Positions 48,701-60,800 of a DNA stretch of 64,000 nucleotides are shown in pieces. The number at the start of each line of letters is the position of its first letter. Positions within the stretch are counted from its first letter, which is position 1. A program made the position numbers and the translations under genes. Under the pieces are notes generated by a model. That model was not told the DNA's origin. It made no database searches and saw nothing but the letters and a program-made list of their open reading frames with translations. The DNA comes from Rhizophlyctis rosea (Eukaryota; Chytridiomycota; Chytridiomycetes; Rhizophlyctidales; Rhizophlyctidaceae), in contig JADGJC010000023.1 in assembly GCA_027596075.1 (NCBI GenBank), positions 1-64,000 on the forward strand. The letters are read 5' to 3'.

Positions 48701-49023
48701 AATATGTAGGGTCAATATGCCTGAATTGTGCGCGACGCGCGTTACGGAATTCATATTACTTGATGAAGCTCCGAACCGTATCAAAGTATTTCTGCTGCGC
48801 AATCTGGTTTGGGTCACCCTGCAGGGTTTCCACCAGTTCTGCAAAGTTACGGTAAGGTTAAGAAGCGTCGACACTCCAAATGGGCAGAATGCTTGATATC
48901 ACCATCCAGGATCTCTTCAAGGTCATTTGACGTAATATCCGGGATAGATATCTCCTCCTCAATTGACACTTCGCCATTCTGGAGCCGCATAAGCTCTTCG
49001 TGGAGGTTGAATTGGTCAGCCAT
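42756..49023 (-). CDS. CND1: Condensin complex subunit 1 (Cnd1/CAP-D2)
   Basis: The ATG at 49023 starts MADQFNLHEELMRLQNGEVS, and about fifteen short introns follow. HEAT-repeat helices extend through the gene. The conserved Cnd1 block is unmistakable: VLSLCKLMCVSSEFCESHLQ, then PIIRSNTIIGLGDMTVSFN and SDPDPNVQKNTLMVLTFLIL at 44805-44480. The C-terminal ~230 codons are disordered, acidic, Gly/Lys/Arg-rich, with repeated RGRGR and KTPxR sites that could be CDK targets. The protein is the HEAT subunit that binds the kleisin and DNA in mitotic chromosome condensation. A Gln/Pro/Asp-rich linker occurs near 46.85 kb. Several junctions were not fixed individually. Confidence 0.9.
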
Positions 49024-50308
49024 CGTGGTCAGGCCAGCGCGTTTTGGCAAGGGTGAGGTTCAGTTGAAAGTGGTCGCTAGCGCAAGACTCGCCGCAAGTG
49101 CGCACACGTATACGGTGCTTTAGGGTCTATGTAACGCACTGCTTCACTCAATATGGCTCGTGGAGATCTTAGTCGATCGTGGGAAAGAAGTTGGATGCTG
49201 CAGAACTCTGAACAGGTGATGGTTGTGTGTGGTGGGGCACGACTCATTCTGCGTCCAGACCGGCTGGACATCCGCGGGGCTTGTTGTGCAGCCGTCGCAA
49301 GCCCAGTGCCAGCCCCATCAGCCCCAAATTAAATTGATGCACAAGGTCACACAGCGTTTTTCGTTACGTGATGTAACCATAGTGTGGAGAGTGCGCGCTG
49401 GACTACGGGGGGATGACATTGTTGACCTTTTCCCAAATGAGACCGATCTCATCTCCCACAACCCCAACTTGAAGATAACGTTTCGAAGGGGGCACAGTCA
49501 TGATGACCAGGCCACTTGTGAGTCCATTTCAGTCTTTCTGTTTGAACGTCTTGCTTCACCTCATCAGTCAGATGCACCTTCCAAAATGGTCCCAAATGAC
49601 AATGCTGCGGTCCTGTGGGCCCACACTGTGCAATGCGCAATTTCAACTGGGGCCAGACAGATGAGAGTCCAAGCCACTTTGGAATTTACACCGCCCCACA
49701 ATCCGCTGGCGTCACAGTCATCCAGGGGGGGTGTCACTGTGTCAGTCCGTCACAGGATATCCAATCCGCTCAGTCCATGAGGGCAATTTTGACAACTGAA
49801 AATTGAATAGCAAGCAGTGCAAGGCGGAAAAGTCTAACAGGGTTCATACCTACCCAGACTGTTTGGTTCACATTCTGTTTCTCCCATTGGCCGTTTCCAT
49901 ACCCTCCACCATCCGTGACACCCAAGGGTGACATACTCATACCCTTTGAGGGTCTCCCCCAAGCCCCCCCATCATCACTAGCACTCATACGTGGTCAACA
50001 CTGACACCTTCTCCCACGGTCGCAGGGTCGGTGCTTTTTTTCGGACTGACTGGACTCACTGACTGTGCACGCAAACCACAACCTTACTCACCTACTGTGG
50101 GGGCCGGCACGCTTTACTCCTCTCTGCATCGTGGAAAACAAAAGCAACTGAGGGAGGGTGGATCGTCCGACCGTAAGCATACAATATATATCATACTCCC
50201 TACCCCATCCCACACAGAAACAACCCTCACGAAGGTGGCCCCGCAGCCGCTTCTCGTAAACATACCTATTTTCCCACGCTCCACATCCCGCTAACCATCA
50301 CCTCGAAA
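49024..50308. promoter_or_regulatory. Divergent promoter region CND1 / ABC transporter
   Basis: 1.28 kb separating two divergent genes. A 185-codon plus-strand frame at 49223-49780 starts without ATG and has no recognisable feature; I do not call it. Confidence 0.45.
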
Positions 50309-53300
50309 ATGGACTCACCACCCGCAAACCCCAAAGCATTCTGTCCCGGACCGTACTTTGGACACTCCCGGATAGAGCCTTGCCTTGTCGACTTGACTTC
50401 GTCCATCTTACTGCTGGTCTACATCGTCATTGCCGGGTCGGTCTGGCAGTTCTGCTTTGCAAGAGAGTCCAACACTGCGCGGAATAGCAGACGAAGAAAT
50501 GAGGACAGAGACGCGCGTAGACCTTTGCTGGATGGGGAAGGAAGGGCCAATGGGGACGACGATGATGTAAGGAATCAATCATGACGGATTGGATATTGTC
50601 AATATCTCATACGAACCTTGTATCATTGACGAATCTCGAATCAATTTTCAGAGTTCAAATACCAGATCCCAAATCAATAGTTCATTCACCTTGGCCGCGA
50701 GAGCCTTGACCGCATTCGCACTCTTCACATTTATTCTCGATCTGGGGATTGATCTGTACCAGGTCGTCAATCCCGAACTTCCTAGCACAATGATTCGTTA
50801 CTACCCGGCCCGCACAACCGCCGATGTCTTGGGTTCGTTTGCTTGGTTAATTGCCACAGCCCTTGCTGCCTTCACCGGTGCCATTGGCATCGTCCCTTCT
50901 GTTTTGAAACACTTCTGGACGCTAGCTTTGGTATTGGAATCTGTGCAGATGTATCAATGGGTCATCAACATTGCAGACCCTTTGTATGGTATGATATCTG
51001 TTGCGGTTGCAAGGCTTGAAGATGTGCATAAATCAACGAAACTTCAATACAGGTCCCGGTGGCAGTGCGCATCTTTTAGACCAGTTTATTGACTTGAGTC
51101 ATTTCGTACTTTTCCTCGCGCGCTATCTGGCGATCATCAGTTTAGTAATTTGCGCCATTGCTCATCGCATCTCCGGCACCAGGCGCGCAGGGCAGACTGA
51201 CGAGGAGACGGGAACGCTCCCCAGATCCTCTTCCAGTTCTTCAATGGGCGCAGCATGGTCCGACACATTCCGCAAATGCCGGAAGCTCCTCCCCTTCCTA
51301 TGGCCCCGCCCCTTCAAACTCCAACTCCTTGTTTTCGCCTGCTTTATTCTCCTCGCTCTAGGTCGCGCCGTCAACCTCGCCGTCCCAATGCAATACGGCG
51401 TAGTCGTCGACGACCTCTCCGGCCACCCCGAAGACCCCAATCCCGACCGTCGCCGCCCATACTTCGCTTATGGCGCCATTCTGTTATACGTTTTCTTCCG
51501 CTTCCTCCAAGGCGGCGTCGGTCTCCTCTCCTCCATGCAATACTTCCTCTGGATCCCCGTCGGCCAATACACAACCCGCGAAGTCTCCGTCCGCATGCTC
51601 GAACACCTCCACTCCCTCTCACTCCAATTCCACATCAACCGCAAAACGGGCGAAGTTTTACGTGTCATGGACCGGGGCACCGCGTCGATTGGGTCGTTGT
51701 TGTCTTACCTTGCGTTCAACATCCTTCCCGTGTTTGTGGATATTGGTATCGCGGTTGTGTATTTCATCATCACGTTTGATTGGGCGATCGGGTTGATCGT
51801 GTTTTTCACTATGGCGCTGTATGTCGTGTGCACGATTTGGATTACGGAGTGGAGGACGAAGTTTAGGAGGGAGATGAACGATTTGGACTCGGCGAGTCGG
51901 GCTAGGGCTGTTGATTCTTTGTTGAACTTTGAGACTGTCAAGTATTACAATAATGAGGTATGGACTACTCCTACTGTTCCTGATTCCTATCCTTGGATAA
52001 TCTCATCCATCCAAACCTTCAGGCATGGGAGGTCAAGAACTACGACGACGCCATCCGACGGTATCAGAAGGCCGACTGGAAGAGTTCGTCGAGTTTGAAC
52101 GTTCTGAATACTGCGCAGAATCTTGTTATAACCATCGGACTCATGGCCGGGTTGTTGCTCTGCGGCAAGCGCGTGGCAGACGGCGACTGGACCGTTGGGG
52201 CGTTTGTGTCGTTCTTGACGTATTTGTTGCAGTTGTATCAGCCTTTGAATTGGTGAGTTTTGAAAGGATTTTGCAACTCTAATTTCTCGAGAGAAAAATG
52301 GAGCGAGACCAGGCCCACCTTCAGAAACGTTTTACTGATGGCCGTTTTTGGTTGTGGATGGGTTTGTATAATAGGTTCGGAACATATTATCGCGTAATCC
52401 AACAGAACTTTATTGATATGGAGAAGATGTTGGATTTGTTTGAGGAGCACCAGGCCGTGCAGGACGCGCCGGATGCGAAGGAGTTGGATATTAAGGACGG
52501 GCAGATTGTTTTTGGTAGGTCTTTTTTGTCCATCCACTTTTTTGTCGCAATTTGGTTGCCCCTCGTCTTTCTTGAGTGTGCGAGGGCTGTTGGTGATCAC
52601 TGAATTGGCTTGGCTCACTCAATCCTTTTCCTCTTCTTCGCATTTTATTCTTAATGAAGACAACGTAAATTTCGCATACGACCCTCGACAGACGGCCCTC
52701 CATAACATCTCGTTTGAGGTTCCGGCGGGGAAGACGGTGGCGTTGGTGGGACCTACTGGTGGAGGCAAGAGTACCATTTTCCGAGTAAGTGTCGGCAAAT
52801 TCTTCCCACCACGTCCTCCTCCTATACACTCTGCCTATATCCACTATCTCACAACCTTCTGCAGCTCCTTTTCAGGTTCTATGACGTCACATCCGGCTCC
52901 ATCAAGATCGACTCCCAAGACATTCGCACCGTGACGCAATCCTCGATGCGGCAGCACATCGGTGTGGTCCCGCAGGATACGGTTCTGTTCAATGACACGA
53001 TTAGGTATAACATTCGGTATGGGAATGTGGATGCTTCGGATGAGGAGGTGGAGAATGCGGCGAAGGCGGCGCAGATTCATGAGAGGATTTTGAGTTTTCC
53101 TGATGGTGGGTTTTTTTGTGGAGTCTTTCGGCTGGGATCGCGGGGGTTGTGGATGCTTATTGAAGGGGAAATGGAGTACTGACTGATGGGTGTTTTTCCG
53201 TTTGTGGTATCTAGGGTATGATACGAAGGTTGGGGAGCGTGGACTCCGGTTGTCTGGTGGCGAGAAGCAACGGATAGCGATTGCGAGGACGTTGTTGAAG

Positions 53301-53865
53301 AATCCCAGTATTATTCTTTTGGATGAGGCGACGGTATGTTTTTTTACTCAAAATCGCATGAATCCACCTACAATCCCAATCATCTAACTATCCCCTTTCT
53401 GCCCACCAGTCCGCCCTCGACAACACCACCGAACGCCTAATCCAAGACTCCATCAAAACCCTCTGCGCAGACCGCACGACCCTCGTCATTGCCCACCGTC
53501 TCAGCACCATCGTCGACGCGGACGTCATCCTCGTCATGAACAACGGGCGTATCGTCGAGCGCGGGACGCATGCGGAGCTTTTGAAGAAGGGGGAGGAGGT
53601 GTATCGGAAGGGTGCGGGGGAGGGGAGTGGTGGGGAGGGGACTTATTATGGGATGTGGATGAGGCAGGGGGAGGAGGAGAATGCTAGGAGGAGGAGTAGT
53701 GTTGTTGGTGGGGGTGCGGTTCCGCAGCAGCAGGGGCAGCAGCAGGTGGTGAATGGCAATGGGGTGAGGGGACAGGGGTATGTTGTTCCGGGGGCTGTTG
53801 TTGGGCAGCAGGGACAGGGGCAACAGGGGCAGCAGCAGAAGGAGGGGAGTAAGAAGCGGAAGTGA
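50309..53865 (+). CDS. HMT1: HMT1/ABCB6-type half ABC transporter
   Basis: Nine exons (50309..50566, 50652..50988, 51053..51957, 52023..52252, 52375..52514, 52660..52784, 52865..53105, 53215..53333, 53410..53865) splice in phase to 936 aa. An N-terminal extra membrane domain of about five spans (TMD0) precedes the six-span core, the mark of the HMT1/ABCB6 group. The nucleotide-binding domain has Walker [11 protein letters not shown]-loop VVPQDT, signature LSGGEKQR, Walker B IILLDEAT and switch His in IAHRLSTI. Relatives move phytochelatin-metal or porphyrin-type substrates into vacuoles. The last ~70 residues are Gln/Gly-rich (QQQGQQ-type), an unusual tail ending KKRK. Confidence 0.92.
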
Positions 53866-55318
53866 AGGAGGTTTCGGGAGGGTAGTGTGTTTATTTGGGA
53901 TGTGTTTTTTGCGTTCTGTTGGATGTTCTTTTCTTAACTTGTAATTATATTTTCTGAGCAAATCTTTCAACAGTTTGTAATAACTTGCTGTTTGGTCAGT
54001 ATCTTGATTCTGGGAGTTGTTGCTGTGCTGTGCGTGTTCGCGTTCGTGCTGTGTCAAGTCTTTGTATAATGACTGATGAGAATCGGGCCATACGCTAGCA
54101 TATGGGTGTCATACAACATGATGCTTCAATGTTTATTAACATCGACGAAGGTCTACTGGGGTGAATCAATCAATGCTGGCAAGAAGGGAGCAAGGTGATT
54201 TCTATCTTCATGTTCTAACTCACTTGCGGCACTTTGCACACGGTTCCCGAGCGTATGAGTCTGGAGGTCTGTATCATCTTTTGATCCCCCACTTGAGAAA
54301 CCCAACGCCGTTGAAAAGAGGGGATATCAGGCCATCCCACGTGTCTGGATCTGCTCGAAAACCGATGCTCAGTTCTTTTTTTCCCGGTTTTTGTTGGGTG
54401 GATTGGGTATTTTTTGAGTTTCTGGGGTTGGAAAACAAAAAAAGAAAAAGCGATAGCAGTTGAGGATCCGTCCATATGGCAGGGTGTGTTGTTCAGGCCA
54501 CACATCGCAACGGGTAAATCTTGAGATGCCTGCTCGGTTGATGGAATCAGTGATGACCATTGCATGCTGTACTGTTATGGATATTTTGATACCTGTAATT
54601 CCTATGTAGGATGGCTTGCGTTGCGGTGAGACCTGGTGGTTACCGGGTAATCATACTTGGATTCTTCTGAAAAAATTCAGCTGTGTCCACGACTCAAAAA
54701 ACATCCAATCACTGCCAGCGGGAGAGCCAAAAACAGCTGATTTCTGGTCAAGGTGTTGGTCCGTTCCTTTTAAGTTTTTCCTTTCAGAGTCGGGCTGTAC
54801 GGAAGTTTGTACGATGAAACATGCTTCTCTCAGACTCAATCTCGATCTTATATAGTTTATATTTTGTTTGATATGTTTAAACCCACTGAACCTGCCTTGG
54901 ATGTGAGGGAACAAAGTGAACATTGAACGAATCCACGGACGGGGAAACCTACCTTGGCTCTTCGCCCGTGACTGTAAGTGGACATTGTTAGGAACTTTTT
55001 TGCGTCATGCACGTTAGGTGCGGGTCTTGACTGCTGAGCGCACATACAAACCACTGACATATGGTATCCGCGATGTAGTGGATAATCGTCTATTTTGAAC
55101 GTTGGCAAGTTGGTCCGCAATTCGGGGATCAATGATAGCGAGAGGCAATTCTTGGTTGTTGATGCGTATGTCTTTCAGGTGTCAATTTTTTTCTGACAGC
55201 CCCTTGGCGGTTTGAATGATGACAAGGCTTAGAAGGCGTCAAGGATCGTTCCTTACGGGGTGTGTATCAACTTGTGATCCCACTAGGTGTGAGGAAATGA
55301 TCAAAGTTAGATGGATGG

Positions 55319-55696
55319 ATGAACAAACCTGCTCCTCGCCCGCACTTGCAAACGTTTTCGAGCGCTTCTTCTTGTTTGTGCACAGAGGGTGACTCTTTCC
55401 AATGTGGAAGGCAGAAAGACACTAAGCGCAATCGTTCCGGAATGGACACGGCCTGGCACTTCTCCCAGTCAAAGTCGCATGTATCAGTCATGGTATCTCC
55501 ATTGTTTCGGCGGACGGGAGGATGAACAACTTGCATGTTCAATTTGGGGCATGAGTGGTGACCTCCGTGAATGGCCTTGCACTTTTGTCTTCCAGTTCCC
55601 GTTGAGTGCCATGCTCACCATTGCATTCAGTATTTCCAGTCGACGTCGAGTACACCCGGCCAAGAACAATCCGAACACCCACAGCGCGCACAGCAA
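55319..55696 (-). CDS. Possible exons of a secreted cysteine-rich protein
   Basis: A hydrophobic leader (LLCALWVFGLFLAGC) begins near 55696 and ends at a good donor (ATG|GTGAGC, about 55613). A later frame reads CDFDWEKCQAVSIPERLRLV and closes with CKCGRGAG at a GTTTGT donor. The leader lacks an ATG in the same exon. Signal peptide plus even cysteines suggest a secreted protein; the family is unknown. Confidence 0.3.
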
Positions 55697-57374
55697 ATAT
55701 GGATTCCTTCAGAGATGTGAAACAGTGATGGCTTCTATTACTTTTCCTCCCCCAAGCTGATCAATGTTTGTGCAAGGTATCAGTTGCAACATGACTAGAG
55801 TCTCTTGTTAAGAGCCGCATCCTACCTGATGAAATAAGAAACGTCGCAGGAACATGCGCAATGGAAAGGCGTTTCATCCTCCACCAAACCCTTTCCTCGC
55901 ATCGCAATCTGTACGCCGTCGTTTTTTTTTGTCATGTGGCACACTGAAAGCTGTTAGTTGATTATGGCCCCTTCCACGATATCATTGTCTACGTCCATTC
56001 TACGGTGCAAGACTTGAGAACTCGAAAATGGTGCATAGCCAAGCCGTCGCACCATGGCTTGGATTTTCCCTCCCTCGTCAAGAGTTAGAGAGTTGGAGTT
56101 CCAATAAGCACTTTGCATCGCTCTATCAATTTCAGCCATGGTGTCTGAACAATGTTTGCATATCCAGGACAGTATCACCTTTTTCCGTCTTCTTTCTCTA
56201 TTGAAGATTTTGCAGAACATCTTGCGTCAGAGACCTCCCCAATTGGATGTACCCTAAAGGCAGAGTCATCTCTGAAGCGAACACAGTGCGCTACAGATTG
56301 ACTGATATGTGTGCTCACAGATGCCAACGTTGAAGACACGATTGCCTATAACATTGACTGACCTGGGTCATCCGGCTCCATTCACCACTCATGACAACAG
56401 CATGCATACGGGGGGCCATACCAACCTTTCGTCAGGTCTGGCATTACTACCCACATGTGATGTTTGTACGGTTCACCAATGGCATTCAAACCCATGTTGC
56501 TGGCATTGCTCATTTTTTGCACGTTTTCTGCGCAACAGGCAATAGTACGACGATGCTTTCAGAGCCTTCAGCTCCCCCGAGCAACTCTTTAAATGTGCGC
56601 ATGAGTCCCCACGAGGCATTATGAACGCGAAAAGATTTGCCAGAATTCTGGATTGTACGGTCCGGATCATACGCAAAGACTTGCACTATGAAAATTTTAT
56701 TTTTCTCACAATTCTTACATCGCTACATGTGAAGTTCCATTCCTTACTCTAATGGTACTTCCACTGCTGTGTTCTTTTGATCGGTTGCGTAGTTTCTGCG
56801 AGAGCGGCATTTAGTACAAATTTTGTCGATTATGCACGCAGGCGACTCTTCTGATGTGCAAACGGATCTCTACAAAGCCTGATGAGTGTAAAGAGGTTCG
56901 TCACGACAATGAAATAACGGTTCAATCCTGTCCAATGTAGCGACATCGCATGGCAAGTTCCGTTTTTGTCACATGCGGATGAAGAGGGGAAAGGTCCGCA
57001 ACCGTACGTCGTTTCGGCACACAGCATAATGCAGGCCCTGTAGTTTCAAACATTCTAGCAAACTTGAACAGTGATTCAGAAGGTCAGGCATCACTTAGTT
57101 CACTGGCTTTGGTTTAGGCTGCTTCTGTAATGTGCGACTTGCGCCTGTTGTTTTTGAGGCTCGGTGGTAATGAGAGGAGTAGTGAGCCAAATGCAAACCC
57201 GACATATGGCATATGGCAACGAACTCACTCCACCCTTCAATATCGACGTTTGCGATGTGATTAACTGGTGTATCAATCAATGCTAGCGGAATGCAAGCGC
57301 TGGATGCCGCGATCTCAAAGGAGTCCATCATTATTTTTGCTCATCTTTGGCTTCATGTTTGGGCCGGAAGGTGC

Positions 57375-57510
57375 GTACCATTGGCGATCCAATGATATGA
57401 GGAAATGAGCGTGTCGATAGTACGGGAGAATCGTCATATTCCATACCACCGGTGATCCAATGGTATGAGGAAATGAGCGTGTCGATAGTACGGGGAGAAT
57501 CGTCATATTC
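57375..57510. repeat. 68-bp tandem duplication
   Basis: Two adjacent copies (57375-57442 and 57443-57510) share a core GAGGAAATGAGCGTGTCGAT and GAATCGTCATATTC. They differ by a few substitutions and one extra G in the second copy. Confidence 0.8.
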
Positions 57511-57862
57511 AGCCCCGTCTGATGACAACTATTTAGTGCAATTGTCCTTTTTGTTTTGGGGGCTTGAGGGTCAGCTCCGAATTCTACTTTGGAATGCATA
57601 CGAAGATTGTCCAAACCATACACAGTATACACCAGCAGCGCCCTAAGGTCCTTGACACTCTTGACATGCTTTCTGTTTAAGCTAACATCGCATGTGCTGG
57701 CAAACAAATCCTTGAGGGATGGTGGTGCATTAGGGATGGGTTGTCGAATCATGGAAAGACGCTTATATATCCGCTTTTGCTTGCTGGCCGGTATGATGAC
57801 AATGAAGACTGATTTAATTCTCGGGCAAATTGCCCCAAGAAATTTGAAGTGGAAACTTCTCC

Positions 57863-60800
57863 TCAAACTAAATCCGACCAGAAAACCCCTTTCGGATCAA
57901 CATCCTTCTTGATCCTCCTCAACCTATCCAAATTCGCCCCATAATACGTCCCAACATCCATCACGTCCAAATCTACATATCCCTGATAATGCTCCCCACT
58001 AACATACGGCACCAACGACTCCTCCAAGTCCCTAATCCACATCTCCCCATTCCGAACCGCCTCCATCCGCGTAGGCTGGTCCAAATAAACCCCATACTGC
58101 ATCGAAAACAGCACGTTGCGGTGCGGGAAGGCCGTGGCGTTTGACGGAATAGACGCCATGTATGCACCGTATGTCTCGAATTGGAGGAAGGCATAGGAGT
58201 GGAAGTCGATGACGTGCCGGGCGTCGCGCATGGAGCGGGAGAGGGTTTTGCCGAGGGAGTGGATTAGGCGTGTAGAGGGTGTGCCGACGATGAAGTCTGA
58301 TTTGGATTTCGCGAGTTGTTTGTGTGGGTCGGCGGTTTTGTATTCATTGGGTGGGATGTCGGTTACGCGGATGTGGCGGAGGGCTTCGTCGTCTGAGAGG
58401 GTGGGATGTTCGGCGAAGAACGAGTGGGCTTGTAGGGTTGAGGCTTGGGAGGGTCGGATCTCGTAGCGGGATGTGAAAGCGGGGTTGTTGATCATGCCTG
58501 CTACTGTTAGGATTGCGTCCAGGGTCTCCGGGTTCGTTGCGGTGGTTGGGGTGTAGTGAATTTTCAGCTCCGCTTTGTCAATGTCGACTTGAAACTGGAG
58601 ATTGAAGTCCCATCCGCTGTAGGAGACACCGCCGTCACTGCTGGAGTTTGTTACTAACCCGTTTTGAGCCCAATTCGTAAACGCGACAAGGACGGCAGGG
58701 AACTCATCGAGGTGTGGGTAGATAATGTGTGCGATGTAATGGTTCTTCACTGTCACGTATCGCAAGGTCCATTCGGTTATAATGCCAAAGGAGCTGCCCC
58801 CACCCCCTCGAACTGCCCAAAACACGTCTGAATTCGCCGCAGCACTAGCAGTTATTGCAGTGCCATTTGCAAGTATGACACGCGCAGAGACGACATTATC
58901 GGCTGCGAGACCATACTTCCTAGACAACATTCCGTACCCGCCGGCTGAAATATGCCCACCAAGGCCGACCCCAGGACACGTGCCAGCAGAGAATGAGTAG
59001 GCCGGGTTTTGCGCATAGAGGTCCGCGTAGAGATTGCCGATGCGTGTTCCTCCACTGACTGTAACGGTAGATGCAGTTGTGTTGATTTCGAACTTGGACA
59101 ATGGCGAGATATCAATGACGAGTGCGTCATCAAGAGAGCTCAGGGATTCATATGAATGGCCGCCGGATCTAGTAGGAGTCGCAAACTTAGTTGAAAGGGT
59201 TTGGAAATATATCAAACGAGCGGCTTCTGACCTCGGGACTGGCTTTACACCATTGGCACCTGCACACGTCACACCCTTGATGACCTCCTCCTCATTCCGG
59301 GGAAATAAAATTCCAAGTGGCCTTCGCTGTTGCATGATCCGCTCCCCATTCGCATTCTCCAGATATTGCTTGGTGTGAACGTGCATCCCCAGGAAGTTTC
59401 CTGCGTCCTCCCATCGCCAAAACACTGCTGGATTTTGGATCTCTGTCCGTATACACGACAATAAGCCCTGATTTGTTACATTATCAGGACGTCGCCCAAG
59501 AGGAATAATTTGAACGGCGGCCCAGATGCTACAGGCAACGGTCCAAAGGAGCATTGTTGACCAAACAAGTTCGAAGCCGAATTTCGTATGTTTAGCAGGC
59601 CGAATGTGTTTGTACTCTTCCTTGGGATGCAGGATTCCGGTTTTCGGGTCTGGTGTGAGCATATCGCGGCGTGGAGGCATCGTAGGAGGGAATAGCATGT
59701 ACATGAGCGGGGCCGTCATCGAACTGAAGATCAGCTGGAAATAAGTAAAGGCCATGTCAGAGAACCATTATCACAAAATCTAGACTCTGACAGCCGACAA
59801 TAGTACACACCAACATAATAGCGGGAGGCCATACAATCCTCTGCAACATGCAATTATCACATTCCAACGTCCAACTCCGCCACCCAACAGGCTCCGACAA
59901 CGGCAGACACTGATAAATCCCAAACCCAAGTGCAGCCAAAAACGTCACCATCCATGCAACGTGGACTACCATGCCCTGCTTCCAAATCATAATCCGACAC
60001 CTTTTGAAAAGACCCAGTCGATTCTCATTCCTTTCTTCTTGTTCCTGCAAGCTACCCGTGGCGATGAAACTTCCTTCTTTTCCCCCGAGCCATTTGGGCG
60101 CAAAGTGGCGGAGGATCGCGAACATGTAGTAGGGTGCCATGAAGACGTAGAGTTGTTGTTCGCGGTACAGGGAGATACGGTTGGTGGAGCAGAAGGTGGA
60201 GTACATCTGAAGGCGCCAAAGAAGGTGACAAGCCGAAGCTAGGAGGATGAGATAAGATCTTTCCGTTGGCGAGATGTAGGTGACCAGCGGAGCTTGGAGG
60301 AAGAGCATGAGAGGGATGCAGAAGATCATGGCGATGTTGAGCATTGAGACAAAGTTTCTGTTGTGCGGCCACATGTGTAACGTGAGGTTCAAGTGTGTAA
60401 TGCTTCAACAACTCCTGACGGCATTGATCAAAACTCACGCGTAACAATACACCATCCCACAAATCCTCTGGTAAAACGTCATTTTCCCTGTCTTGAACGT
60501 ATAACCCCTCATCAAAAAGAACGTCTGTACAGGCGCAATAGCCCACCGACACCTCTGCTTAACATGCCCCGCAAACGTATCAGGTGCAAGCCCCCACTGC
60601 AAAAACTCATGCACAAACGCTGTCCTCCACCCTTTAGCATGCAACAAATATGTCGTGTACACATCCTCACCCAAACTCCCAATTCCAAAGCCCCCAATGT
60701 CGTCCATGGCGGACCGTCGCACTATATACCCACTGCCTCCACACCAAGCTGCTCCGCCGCGGTCTTTGGCCAACTCGTAGGAGTTGAAGAAGATGGGCAT

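Larger units (their letters stand above)
53866..57862. other. Gene-poor region with Cys-rich open segments
   Basis: 4 kb without a resolved gene. Several minus-strand segments look coding (55319-55696, about 55954-56220, 56830-57027, 57095-57331), with Cys motifs and splice-like borders, but I could not join them. A 68 bp tandem duplication lies at 57375-57510. Confidence 0.4.

Noticed and set aside
49223..49780. 185-codon plus-strand frame between CND1 and the ABC gene
   Set aside because: No ATG start, no recognisable motif, and it occupies a divergent promoter region.
59755..59759. Stop codon suggesting that GT2 and oxidase are two genes
   Set aside because: The stop is inside a 76 bp intron with good donor, branch site and acceptor, phase 0 on both sides, and the spliced product makes a continuous membrane span.
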